DNA of 64,000 nt from Novosphingobium sp. (GTDB lineage: Bacteria > Pseudomonadota > Alphaproteobacteria > Sphingomonadales > Sphingomonadaceae), in contig JACKKV010000001.1 of assembly GCA_024236235.1 (NCBI GenBank), forward strand, positions 310,001 through 374,000, read 5' to 3'. Position 1 is the first letter of the stretch. Every line of letters begins with the position of its first letter. Shown piece after piece: positions 33,995 through 42,866 of the stretch. The notes under the pieces are model-generated. The model saw only the letters and a list, made by a program, of their open reading frames with translations. It was not told where the DNA came from and made no database searches. Made by a program: the position numbers and the translations under genes.

Positions 33995-34671
33995 TGAGCC
34001 TGCGCTGCGCCGTCATCACCTTCCCCGGTTCCAATTGCGACCGCGACATGGCGGTGGCGCTCGAAGCGGTCTCGGGAACGCCTGCGATCCGGGTATGGCA
34101 CGGCGATGCGACCCTGCCCGAACGGCTCGATTTCATCGCCCTGCCCGGTGGATTTTCCTATGGCGATTACCTGCGCTGCGGGGCCATCGCATCGCGCAGC
34201 CCGGTGATGCGCGCAGTGATCGAGGCGGCGGGACGCGGTGTGCCCGTGCTGGGCGTGTGCAACGGCTTCCAGGTGTTGACCGAAAGCGGGTTGTTGCCCG
34301 GTGCGCTGATGCGCAATGCAGGCATCACCTTTGTGTGCCGCAATGCGCGGCTGGTGGTCGAAAATGACAGCTCCCTGTTCACCTCCGCATATGCGAAAGG
34401 ACAGCACGTCAGCATCCCCGTGGCGCATCACGATGGCAATTATTTCGCCGACGATGCGACGCTTGATCGGCTGGAAGGGGACGGACGCATTGCCTTCCGC
34501 TATGCCGAAACGATCAATGGTTCGGTGCGCGATATCGCCGGAATATTGAATGAGAAGGGCAATGTGCTGGGCATGATGCCCCATCCCGAACGCGCCATCG
34601 ATCTGGCGCATGGCGGCACTGACGGGCGGGCCCTGTTCGAAAGCGCGCTGAACGCGCTCGCCAGCGCCTGA
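33994..34671 (+). CDS. purQ: FGAM synthase glutaminase subunit PurQ
   Basis: A class I amidotransferase of 225 residues that supplies ammonia to PurL. It begins CAVITFPGSNCDRD; the nucleophile cysteine is in VLGVCNGFQVL, and the catalytic histidine and glutamate are in MMPHPERAID. Coupled to purS by a one-base overlap. The convergent GGDEF/EAL gene ends three bases after it. Confidence 0.96.
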   Translation: MSLRCAVITFPGSNCDRDMAVALEAVSGTPAIRVWHGDATLPERLDFIALPGGFSYGDYLRCGAIASRSPVMRAVIEAAGRGVPVLGVCNGFQVLTESGLLPGALMRNAGITFVCRNARLVVENDSSLFTSAYAKGQHVSIPVAHHDGNYFADDATLDRLEGDGRIAFRYAETINGSVRDIAGILNEKGNVLGMMPHPERAIDLAHGGTDGRALFESALNALASA

Positions 34672-34674
34672 CGC

Positions 34675-37071
34675 TCAGGCGCTGCGGCGGCGCGCGGCTG
34701 CCTGCTGGAACACGCGCTGGACGTCTGTTGCGGCCATCGGCCGGCCGAAATGGAAGCCCTGAATCTTGGTGCAGCCCATGTCACGGATCATTCTGGCTTC
34801 GGCGGCGGTTTCCACACCTTCGGCAGTGGTCGTCATTTCCAGGCTTTCGGCCATCGCCACCACCGCACGGATGATGGCCAGGCTTTCAGGATTGCCCTTG
34901 GCCGCGCCCTGCACGAAGCTGCGGTCCACCTTGATGGTCGAGAACCGCATCTTGCGCAGATAGCCGAGCGAGGAATAACCGGTGCCGAAATCGTCCAGCG
35001 CCACCCCGCAACCCAGCGCCATGATTTCTTCCAGCGCGGCCCGTGCGGTCACATCGTCACGCACGAAAATGCTTTCGGTCACCTCGATTTCCAGACGGCC
35101 CGGTTCCAGCCCTGACGTGGCCAGCGCCTTCACCACGCTGGCGGCGAAGTTCGGCGACAGCAGCTGTTCGCCTGAAACATTGACCGCCACCTTGATCCCG
35201 CCCGGCCAGCGCACCGCCTCGCGGCAGGCCTCGTTCAGCACCCAGTCGCCGATATCGACGATGAGACGCGTATCCTCGGCCAGGGGAATGAATTTCGCCG
35301 GGCTGACAAAGCCATGTTCGGGGCTGTTCCAGCGCAGCAGCGCTTCAAAACTGACCACGGTTTCGTTGTTGGCGTCCACGACCGGCTGGTAGTTCAGCAG
35401 AAGTTCGTTGCGTTCCAGCGCGTGACGCAGCGAGAATTCGAGCTTGCGGCGCTCTTCCGCGTCGGCATGAAGCGACGGTTCGAATTCGAAATGAACCCCG
35501 CCGCCTTCATCCTTGGCGCGATAAAGCGCAAGGTCGGCGTTGCGCATCAGCGTTTCGACCGTCTGGCCATCGCGCGGTCCAATCGCCGAACCGACGCTGG
35601 AACCGACGTAGAGCATGTGATGATCGACCTCATATGGCCTAGAGAGCAGGTCAATCACTGCCCGGGCGACGGCCGAGACCCGCTCTGTGTCAGACGCATC
35701 GCGAACGACGATGGCGAATTCGTCACCGCCCAGCCGACCGCACAGCTCATTGTCGCTCATCAGGCTCTTGAGCCGGTCGGATACCATGGCCAGCAGCTTG
35801 TCACCGACCTGGTGTCCCAGCGAATCGTTCACCGCCTTAAACCGGTCGAGATCGATCATCAGGAAGGCACAGCGCGTGCGCCATTGTTCGGAATAACGCA
35901 TGGCATCGCCCAGCGCTTCCATCAGCATCATGCGGTTGGGCAGGCCGGTGAGCGTATCGTACCGGGCAAGGTAGGCGATCTTCTCGGACGATTCGCGCTG
36001 TTCGGTGACGTCCGAACCGACCCCGCGGAAACCCGAAAACTTGCCTGAATCGTCAAGCTTGGGCGTGCCGGAAAGCTCCCACCAGCGGTCCTTCTTGCCG
36101 ATGTTGACCTTCACGATCAGGTTGGAGAAGCTTTCGCGCCGCTTCAGCCGCTCGGCCAGATCATGCAGGCTGGGCGGAAACTGGCCGGTTTCCCATGCCT
36201 CACCGGCGATGAGCTGGATGAAGGGCGTTCCCTCGACCTCCTCGGGATCGCGGCCAAGCGCAAAGGCGAAACGCGGGCTGGCCGAGCGAACCCGGCGCGA
36301 GGTGTCGATCTGCCACAGCCAGTCCGCCTCGCTTTCCTCGAATTCGCGCAGCAGCAGTGACACGACTTCGCTCTTTTCGGCGACCCCTGCCTCTGCCACC
36401 CGCGCGGTGAGATAGGTGCGCGCACCGTGCACCGTGCCAAGGACAGCAATGGCGATGAAAGCCGCAACAACGATCGCAACATCGTAAACGCCGCCGAAGG
36501 CAAAGCCCAGAATCGCGGCAACGCCGGTTATGATGGTGAAGAGGATACAGGCGAGCGGCGCTGACGCGGTCCACAGCGCCCCCGCCGCAATCAGCATGGA
36601 ATAGACGGCCCACAAACCGAGCTGGTGAGCCGGGCCACCATAGGGCATGAAAAACAGCATCGGCAGCGCCCAGCACAGTGCGCTGACCAGCGAAATGCGA
36701 GTATGCTGCTGGATTTCCTTCTTGCCTACCGTACGCCGTTCGGCGTCCGCCAACCCGCTCTCAGCCTTGTAAACCTGCGCTTGCGCGGCGGCGAGCATGA
36801 CCGCCCAGCCGACCAGCAGGTAGAGCGGAATCACCCCGTAAAACAGCTTCATGACGAAGATCGCGGCCATGGCCTGGGCGATCATCCGCCCCTTCACGAC
36901 CGTCGCCAGATAGGCATATTGCAGTCCGCGCAGCCGCGCCCAGTCAGCCGATGCCGGCTGGACAAGCCCCAGCAACGCCCGCCAGGGCAGGGACGTCGGC
37001 AATACGGGCAGATCTGATCGTTGCTCGCTCACCCCCGTCGCATAGCGCGGCAAAGGTTGCCAATTCGTCAA
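34675..37071 (-). CDS. GGDEF-EAL protein with membrane and PAS domains
   Basis: A 798-residue cyclic-di-GMP enzyme. About six hydrophobic helices fill residues 50-215, a PAS-like sensor follows (near 240-365), then GGDEF (motif intact as GRLGGDEFAIV, near residue 445) and EAL (motif intact as SFEALLRW, near 573, with DDFGTGYSSL). Both catalytic motifs look functional, so net activity cannot be told; EAL with the intact aspartates suggests phosphodiesterase activity. It lies 18 bases downstream of glmS on the same strand and could be co-transcribed with it. Confidence 0.92.
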   Translation of the reverse strand: MTNWQPLPRYATGVSEQRSDLPVLPTSLPWRALLGLVQPASADWARLRGLQYAYLATVVKGRMIAQAMAAIFVMKLFYGVIPLYLLVGWAVMLAAAQAQVYKAESGLADAERRTVGKKEIQQHTRISLVSALCWALPMLFFMPYGGPAHQLGLWAVYSMLIAAGALWTASAPLACILFTIITGVAAILGFAFGGVYDVAIVVAAFIAIAVLGTVHGARTYLTARVAEAGVAEKSEVVSLLLREFEESEADWLWQIDTSRRVRSASPRFAFALGRDPEEVEGTPFIQLIAGEAWETGQFPPSLHDLAERLKRRESFSNLIVKVNIGKKDRWWELSGTPKLDDSGKFSGFRGVGSDVTEQRESSEKIAYLARYDTLTGLPNRMMLMEALGDAMRYSEQWRTRCAFLMIDLDRFKAVNDSLGHQVGDKLLAMVSDRLKSLMSDNELCGRLGGDEFAIVVRDASDTERVSAVARAVIDLLSRPYEVDHHMLYVGSSVGSAIGPRDGQTVETLMRNADLALYRAKDEGGGVHFEFEPSLHADAEERRKLEFSLRHALERNELLLNYQPVVDANNETVVSFEALLRWNSPEHGFVSPAKFIPLAEDTRLIVDIGDWVLNEACREAVRWPGGIKVAVNVSGEQLLSPNFAASVVKALATSGLEPGRLEIEVTESIFVRDDVTARAALEEIMALGCGVALDDFGTGYSSLGYLRKMRFSTIKVDRSFVQGAAKGNPESLAIIRAVVAMAESLEMTTTAEGVETAAEARMIRDMGCTKIQGFHFGRPMAATDVQRVFQQAAARRRSA

Positions 37072-37089
37072 AAACGACCGGGTTTTCAG

Positions 37090-38913
37090 CTATTCAACGG
37101 TTACCGATTTGGCAAGGTTGCGCGGCTGATCGACATCCGTGCCCTTCGCGCAGGCCGTGTGATAAGCCAGCAATTGCACAGGCACGGCGTAGACCAGCGG
37201 CGCGATCAGCGGATGAACTTTGGGCATCTCGATCGTCGCGAGACACCCCTCGCCCGCCTCGGCCAGACCTTCTGCATCGGAAATCAGCACGATCCGGCCA
37301 CCGCGCGCGCGCACTTCCTGCATGTTCGACACGGTCTTTTCAAACAGCGGGCCGGATGGCGCCAGCACGACCACGGGCACCGTTTCGTCAATCAGCGCGA
37401 TCGGGCCATGCTTCATTTCGCCAGAGGCATAGCCTTCGGCATGGATATAGCTGATTTCCTTCAGTTTTAATGCGCCTTCCAGCGCCAGCGGATAATCCTG
37501 ACCGCGCCCCAGATAGAGCACGTCTCGCGCCGGGGCGATGAGATGCGCCATGGCCGCGATTTCCTCGTCATGAGCGAGCGCCGCATTAAGCGCGGCTGGC
37601 GCTTCGATCAGGTGATCGACCACTTCGGCTTCCTCGCTGGCACTCATCCGCCCGCGCCGTACCGCCAGATGCGCCGCCAGCGCTGCCAGCACCGCCAGCT
37701 GGCAGGTAAAGGCCTTGGTGGATGCAACGCCGATTTCCGGCCCGGCATGCGTGGGCAGCAGCAGATCAGCCTCGCGCGCCATCGAACTGGTAGGGACATT
37801 GACCACCACCGCGATCGTCTGCCCTTCGGCCTTGCAATGCCGCAGCGCAGCCAGCGTATCCGCCGTCTCTCCGCTTTGCGAGATGAACAGCGCCAGCCCG
37901 CCCGGCTCCAGCACCGGTTCGCGATAGCGAAACTCGCTCGCCACATCGATATCCACCGGCAGGCGGGCAAATTGTTCGAACCAGTATTTGGCGACCATCC
38001 CGGCATAATAGCTGGTCCCGCACGCGACGATCGTCACCCGGTTGATGGCGGACAGGTCGAAATCGATCTGCGGCAAGGCGACCTTGCGTTCGAGCTGGCG
38101 AATATAGGAATGCAGCGTCTGGGCGACCACGGTGGGCTGCTCAAAAATCTCCTTCTGCATGAAATGGCGGTAATTGCCCTTTTCAATGGCTGCGGCTGAT
38201 GCGCCGGAGGTGGTCACCTCGCGCTGCACCGGCTGATTGTCGCAATCATGGATGGGCGCACCGTCGCGCGTAACCACGACCCAGTCACCCTCGTCCAGAT
38301 AGGCGATCTTCTGCGTAAGCGGGGCCAGTGCCAGCGCGTCCGAACCCAGATAAGTCTCCCCCTCCCCAAAGCCGACCACCAGCGGCGATCCCAGCCGCGC
38401 CCCGATCAGCATGCCGGGGTGGCTGCGAAAGGCGATGGCCAGCGCGAAGGCACCGCGCAACCGGGGCAGAACGATCTGCACCGCTTCCTCGGGAGATTTT
38501 CCGGCCTCCACCTGTTCGGACACCAGATGCGCCACCACTTCGCTGTCCGTTTCGCTTTCAAACACGCGCCCGCGCCCCTGCAACTCCTCGCGCAGGCTCT
38601 TGAAATTCTCGATGATGCCGTTGTGGACCAGCGCTACCTCGCCTGTGGCATGCGGATGCGCGTTGTTCGCGGTGGGCGCCCCATGTGTGGCCCAGCGCGT
38701 ATGCGCGATTCCGACTGTGCCGGGTGCCGGATCGTCCTCCAGCACCCGGACCAGGTTGAGCAGCTTGCCTTCCGCACGCCGCCGTTCCAATCGCCCGTCA
38801 TGCAACGTGCAGATCCCGGCGCTGTCATAGCCGCGATATTCCATACGGCGCAGGCCATCGACCAGCCGTTCCGCGACTTCTTCCTTACCAACAATGCCGA
38901 TGATGCCACACAT
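37090..38913 (-). CDS. glmS: Glutamine-fructose-6-phosphate aminotransferase
   Basis: Makes glucosamine-6-phosphate, the first step toward UDP-GlcNAc for peptidoglycan and LPS. The 607-residue enzyme starts MCGIIGIVG with the catalytic cysteine at position 2 (residue 1 after processing), followed by MEYRGYDSAG and IAHTRWATHGAP. Two SIS domains carry ACGTSYYAGMV and ISQSGETADTLAAL, and it ends NLAKSVTVE. It lies downstream of glmU on the same strand. Confidence 0.98.
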   Translation of the reverse strand: MCGIIGIVGKEEVAERLVDGLRRMEYRGYDSAGICTLHDGRLERRRAEGKLLNLVRVLEDDPAPGTVGIAHTRWATHGAPTANNAHPHATGEVALVHNGIIENFKSLREELQGRGRVFESETDSEVVAHLVSEQVEAGKSPEEAVQIVLPRLRGAFALAIAFRSHPGMLIGARLGSPLVVGFGEGETYLGSDALALAPLTQKIAYLDEGDWVVVTRDGAPIHDCDNQPVQREVTTSGASAAAIEKGNYRHFMQKEIFEQPTVVAQTLHSYIRQLERKVALPQIDFDLSAINRVTIVACGTSYYAGMVAKYWFEQFARLPVDIDVASEFRYREPVLEPGGLALFISQSGETADTLAALRHCKAEGQTIAVVVNVPTSSMAREADLLLPTHAGPEIGVASTKAFTCQLAVLAALAAHLAVRRGRMSASEEAEVVDHLIEAPAALNAALAHDEEIAAMAHLIAPARDVLYLGRGQDYPLALEGALKLKEISYIHAEGYASGEMKHGPIALIDETVPVVVLAPSGPLFEKTVSNMQEVRARGGRIVLISDAEGLAEAGEGCLATIEMPKVHPLIAPLVYAVPVQLLAYHTACAKGTDVDQPRNLAKSVTVE

Positions 38914-39026
38914 ATCAGATCTGCTTCCCTTGGCCGGTATGCTTAGCGCCTATGCCGGCAAGTGGTTGGGATTTCGTATAAATCGCAATTTCAGCCGCAA
39001 GAAAAAAAGATGACCAGGGCACGAAA

Positions 39027-40379
39027 TCAGCGGCCCTTCTTCTCCGCCTTCTTTTTCTTCATCGCATCATGGAAACGATCCGCCCAGCCTTCTTTGACCA
39101 GTTGCGGCGCGCGCACCATGCGCAGCTCGCCCGCGCCGACATCGCGCGAAACCGCGCTGCCGGCCGCCACAATCGCATCCGCGCCGATCGTCACCGGCGC
39201 GATCAGCGCGCTGTTGGAACCGATAAAGGCCCGTTCGCCGATCACCGTCCGGTGCTTGAAATAACCGTCGTAATTGCAGGTGATGGTGCCCGCGCCGATA
39301 TTCGCGCCTGCACCCACCTGCGCATCGCCCAGATAGGTCAGGTGATTGGCCTTGGCCCCCGGCCCCAGCACGGCCTGCTTCATTTCAACGAAATTGCCGA
39401 CCTTGGCCTTGTCTTCCAGCACCGCGCCGGGCCGCAGCCGGGCGAAGGGGCCGACCGAGCAACCCGGGCCGATCCGCGCGCCCTCGATATGGCAGAAGGC
39501 ATGAATCGCCGCGCTATCGGCCACCGTCACCCCCGGCCCGAACACCACATTGGGTTCCACCGTCACATCGCGCCCCAGCACGGTATCATGCGCGAACCAG
39601 ACCGTTTCGGGCGCGATCAGCGATGCCCCGTCCGCCATGGCCTGCGCGCGACGGCGATCCTGCCATGCGCGTTCCATCGCCGCCAGTTCGGCGCGGCTGT
39701 TGATCCCGGCAACTTCAAACGGATCAGCGTCGACCACCGCCGCATGGCGCCCGTCGGCCAGTGCAATATTGACGATATCGGGCAGGTAATATTCGCCCGC
39801 TGCATTGTCATTGCCGACCCTTGCCAACAGCGCGAACAGGTCCGCCGCGCGCACCGCCATCAGACCGGAATTGCAGCGGCCGCAGGCGCGCTCAGCCTCA
39901 CTCGCATCCTTGTGCTCGACCATCTTCACGATCCGGTCGCCTTCGGTCAGCACGCGGCCATAGGCCAGCGGATCGTCGGGCTGGAAAGTCAGTACCACGG
40001 CACCGGGCGCGTCCGCCGCGTTCAGCCGGTCCAGCATCGTGCGCATGGTTTCGCTGCGCACGAAGGGCACATCGCCATAGAGAATCAGCACATCGCCGGT
40101 GAAGCCGGCCAGCGCCGTTTCGGCCTGCTGCACCGCGTGGCCGGTGCCCAGCTGCGGGTTCTGCACGGCCAGCGCCGCGCTCCCGTCCAGCGCCGCCTCG
40201 ATTTGCTCCGCCTTGTCCCCCACCACCACGACCTTGTGCGCCGGGGCCAGCGCATTCACGCTGTCCAGCAGGTGCAGCAACATCGGGCGGCAGGCAATCG
40301 GGTGCAGCACCTTGTGCGTGTCACTTTTCATGCGGGTTCCCTTGCCCGCGGCGAGGATGATGGCGGCGATCTCTCTCAT
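39027..40379 (-). CDS. glmU: Bifunctional UDP-GlcNAc pyrophosphorylase / GlcN-1-P acetyltransferase
   Basis: The N-terminal half is the uridylyltransferase (AAIILAAGKGTRMKS, VLILYGDVPFV) and the C-terminal half is the left-handed beta-helix acetyltransferase (hexad repeats such as IGPGCSVGPFARLRPG, and YLGDAQVGAGANIGAGTITCNYDG). It ends with a lysine-rich tail. Start ATG 40379 fits the family; ATG 40397 and TTG 40400 are also in frame. It is upstream of glmS, so UDP-GlcNAc synthesis is clustered. Confidence 0.96.
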   Translation of the reverse strand: MREIAAIILAAGKGTRMKSDTHKVLHPIACRPMLLHLLDSVNALAPAHKVVVVGDKAEQIEAALDGSAALAVQNPQLGTGHAVQQAETALAGFTGDVLILYGDVPFVRSETMRTMLDRLNAADAPGAVVLTFQPDDPLAYGRVLTEGDRIVKMVEHKDASEAERACGRCNSGLMAVRAADLFALLARVGNDNAAGEYYLPDIVNIALADGRHAAVVDADPFEVAGINSRAELAAMERAWQDRRRAQAMADGASLIAPETVWFAHDTVLGRDVTVEPNVVFGPGVTVADSAAIHAFCHIEGARIGPGCSVGPFARLRPGAVLEDKAKVGNFVEMKQAVLGPGAKANHLTYLGDAQVGAGANIGAGTITCNYDGYFKHRTVIGERAFIGSNSALIAPVTIGADAIVAAGSAVSRDVGAGELRMVRAPQLVKEGWADRFHDAMKKKKAEKKGR

Positions 40380-40441
40380 GGTTTGCGGCCATGCCATCAA
40401 ACTGTTGCAGTTTCCACACCAAGCAGGCAGTGGCGGGCGCG

Positions 40442-41113
40442 ATGGCGAAATTTCCCTTTTCGATTGTCGGGTTCGATCTGGATGGAACGCTGGTCGATTC
40501 GTCGCGCGATCTCGGCCTCGCGCTCAATCATGCGCTGGAACTTGCGGGCAAGCCCCCTGTCCCGCTGAGCGAGGTTGCACCGCTGATCGGCGGCGGCGCG
40601 GGGCGGATGCTGCGCCGTGCCCTGCAGGATGACACGAGCGTCGATGAACAGGCCTTTCAGGCGATCTACCGTGAATTGCTGAGCTATTATGAAGCCAATA
40701 TTGCCGTGCACACCCGCCCCTATCCAGGGTGCGAGGCGATGCTGGACGGGCTGGCAACGCTGGACGTGCACCTCGCCGTCGTTACGAACAAGTTCGAACG
40801 CTTCGCGCATCAGTTGCTGGCCGAGCTCGGGATGCTCGACCGCTTTGCCACGGTCATCGGCGGGGACACGCTGGGCCCGGGTCGCAACAAGCCGTCAGCC
40901 GATCCGGTTCTGGAGATGATCGCACGTTGCGGCGGTGGCAAAGCAGCTTTCGTAGGCGACACGACCGTCGATGTGGGGGCCGCGCGCGCGGCAGGTATTC
41001 CGGTTATCGCGGTGAGCTTTGGCTTCAACGACCGTGTGCCCGGTGCGCTGGGCGCGGATGCGGTGATCGATCATTTCGATGAATTGCATGCGAGGCTGGC
41101 CAGCATCGGCTGA
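40442..41113 (+). CDS. gph: Phosphoglycolate phosphatase, HAD family
   Basis: A 223-residue HAD hydrolase with motif I VGFDLDGTLVDSS, motif II VVTNK and motif IV AFVGDTTVDVGAARAAG. The motif and size suit Gph, which removes 2-phosphoglycolate formed during DNA repair; other small phosphates cannot be excluded. The ATG at 40442 is chosen over an earlier in-frame one at 40391 that overlaps the glmU start region. Divergent from glmU. Confidence 0.88.
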   Translation: MAKFPFSIVGFDLDGTLVDSSRDLGLALNHALELAGKPPVPLSEVAPLIGGGAGRMLRRALQDDTSVDEQAFQAIYRELLSYYEANIAVHTRPYPGCEAMLDGLATLDVHLAVVTNKFERFAHQLLAELGMLDRFATVIGGDTLGPGRNKPSADPVLEMIARCGGGKAAFVGDTTVDVGAARAAGIPVIAVSFGFNDRVPGALGADAVIDHFDELHARLASIG

Positions 41114-41135
41114 GCGGTTCTATGGGCAAGCGACC

Positions 41136-41504
41136 CTAATCCCCGACCGCCTTGACCAGCCTTCGTTCCAGCGGGGCGAGTACGCCCACCAGCTCGTGTC
41201 CGCGTTTCAACACCTGCCCCGCCTCACCAAACAGCGCCCACATGCCCTGCCGGTTGCGCAGGACCGGGCGTTTTTCGATGCGGACCTGGGGATATTCGGC
41301 GGTGCGCCGGAAGGCCGCGAAGCTGGCCGCATCCCTGCCGAAATCCATCGCATAATCGCGCCATTCGCCAGCCGCCACCATTCGCCCGTACAGATCGAGA
41401 ATGCGCAGCAGCTCCGTCCGTTCGAACCCGACTTGCGCATTGTGACGGGCAGGAAAATCAACGATGTTTGCGGAAAAGCTGGAAGAGCCTTTCCCCGCCG
41501 TCAT
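41136..41504 (-). CDS. DUF2794 family protein
   Basis: A 122-residue conserved alphaproteobacterial protein without known function. It has FPARHNAQVGFERTELLRILDLYGRMVAAGEWRDYAMDF and a C-terminal basic section. The start overlaps the cysE stop by one base (TGATG), so it is translated together with the serine acetyltransferase. I do not assign a role. Confidence 0.85.
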   Translation of the reverse strand: MTAGKGSSSFSANIVDFPARHNAQVGFERTELLRILDLYGRMVAAGEWRDYAMDFGRDAASFAAFRRTAEYPQVRIEKRPVLRNRQGMWALFGEAGQVLKRGHELVGVLAPLERRLVKAVGD

Positions 41505-42214
41505 CAGTTGGCCGTCCCGCTGCGCTTCTGGCCTTTGCCCGCGCTCACCGCATCAGACGCGCTGCGCAGCGCTTCAACCTCCGCCTTCAGCGCTGCCAGT
41601 TGCTGCTCCAGATCCTCGATCCGGCTGGTGCCCGGTTCGCAAGGTTCCTTGCAGGGTGTTCCATAAGGGACAAATTCCTTGAGCCAGGTTTCGGCCGGAA
41701 CAAGGGTTGAGCGCGCCTTGAGGCCGACCATCGTCGCCCCTTCGGGCACATCGTCGGTGACCACCGCATTGGCCCCGATCCGCGCCCGCGCGCCGATTTC
41801 GATCGGGCCGAGAATCTGTGCGCCGGAACCCACAATCACATCGTCACGCAAGGTCGGATGGCGCTTGCCCGGAACACCATTGGCAGGATTGGTCCCGCCC
41901 AGCGTAACGCAGGGATAAATGGTGACATTGTTCCCGATCTGCGCGGTTTCGCCAATGGTCACAAACCCGTGGTCAACGAACAGATGCTTGCCGATGGTCG
42001 CGCCCGGATGAATATCGATCGCGGTCAGCGCGCGCGACAGATGATTGAAGAAGCGGGCGATGAAAAAGAGCCCGCCACCGTAAAACCAGTGCGCGATGCG
42101 ATGCAGGCCAAGCGCGAGCACACCGGGATAAAGCAGGATTTCCCAGCGCGAACGGGGCGCTGGATCGCGCGCCCTGATCGAGTCCAGATATGCGATGAGA
42201 CCTTTGAACAGCAT
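41504..42214 (-). CDS. cysE: Serine O-acetyltransferase (EpsC/CysE type)
   Basis: First step of cysteine synthesis from serine and acetyl-CoA. The 236-residue enzyme has a short helical N terminus and the left-handed beta-helix with IDIHPGATIGKHLFVDHGFVTIG and VTLGGTNPANGVPGKRHPT. A C-terminal extension (CKEPCEPGTSRIEDLEQQ) with a coiled-coil-like tail is longer than in E. coli CysE. The ATG at 42214 is the family-like start. Coupled to the DUF2794 gene. Confidence 0.93.
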   Translation of the reverse strand: MLFKGLIAYLDSIRARDPAPRSRWEILLYPGVLALGLHRIAHWFYGGGLFFIARFFNHLSRALTAIDIHPGATIGKHLFVDHGFVTIGETAQIGNNVTIYPCVTLGGTNPANGVPGKRHPTLRDDVIVGSGAQILGPIEIGARARIGANAVVTDDVPEGATMVGLKARSTLVPAETWLKEFVPYGTPCKEPCEPGTSRIEDLEQQLAALKAEVEALRSASDAVSAGKGQKRSGTAN

Positions 42215-42252
42215 GATGGGGATTTTCGCACCAATCCCTTGGCAAGGCAAGC

Positions 42253-42864
42253 TTATAGCAGCCGGGGCTGCGCCGCACCCGAAACCGATTCCAGCGCATC
42301 GCGCCAGATCGAAAGCGTGGCTGGCTGCTTGCGCTCCAGGCTGATGCGATCAATGGCGGCCACCACCCGTTCGATCGCGGCATAGCTGCGCTCGACACGC
42401 GGCGAGAGATAGGCCAGCGCGCCTTCGGCCAGCGCAAGGCCGCGTTCGATCGCCAGGCTTTCGACCAGTTCGGCCACCATGGCATCGTCAGGCGCAACGA
42501 TCTCGAGATGCAGCGCCGCACCGAGGCGAGAGCGCAGATCGGGCAGCGCAATGTCCCATCCGCCCTCGCTCACCGTGAGCAGCAAGGGCCTGCCTTCTTC
42601 CTGAGCGCGATTCCAGCGATGGAACAGGTCTGTCTCGTCCATCCGGTCCGCATCGTCCAGGCTGTCACCGAGATTCTGCTGCGCAAACCAGCGTGCGATC
42701 AGTGACTTTCCCGCGCGCGCAGGAGCGCACAGGATCGCTGTGCGAAACGGCCAGGTTGCAGGCACTTGCAGTGCTTCCAGCGCCTGGCGGTTGGACGGAC
42801 CGATGACGATCCGGGACGGACGTCCAGCGCCCGCCTGGCCAAGCGGCAGCGCGAACTGGCTCAT
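42253..42864 (-). CDS. DnaA-related regulatory protein (HdaA-like)
   Basis: A 203-residue protein with a degenerate AAA+ domain: the P-loop reads LCAPARAGKSLIARW, followed by LLTVSEGGWDIALPDLRSRLGAAL and an arginine-finger-type C-terminal lid, but no DNA-binding domain. This is the pattern of Hda/HdaA, which acts with the sliding clamp to convert DnaA-ATP to DnaA-ADP. The N-terminal SQFALPLG could be the clamp-binding motif (compare QFALPL). It follows the 420-residue gene with only two bases between. Confidence 0.88.
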   Translation of the reverse strand: MSQFALPLGQAGAGRPSRIVIGPSNRQALEALQVPATWPFRTAILCAPARAGKSLIARWFAQQNLGDSLDDADRMDETDLFHRWNRAQEEGRPLLLTVSEGGWDIALPDLRSRLGAALHLEIVAPDDAMVAELVESLAIERGLALAEGALAYLSPRVERSYAAIERVVAAIDRISLERKQPATLSIWRDALESVSGAAQPRLL

Positions 42865-42866
42865 GG

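Noticed and set aside
38914..39026. glmS leader as a glmS ribozyme
   Set aside because: The glmS ribozyme occurs in Gram-positive bacteria; the stretch is short and lacks its conserved core.
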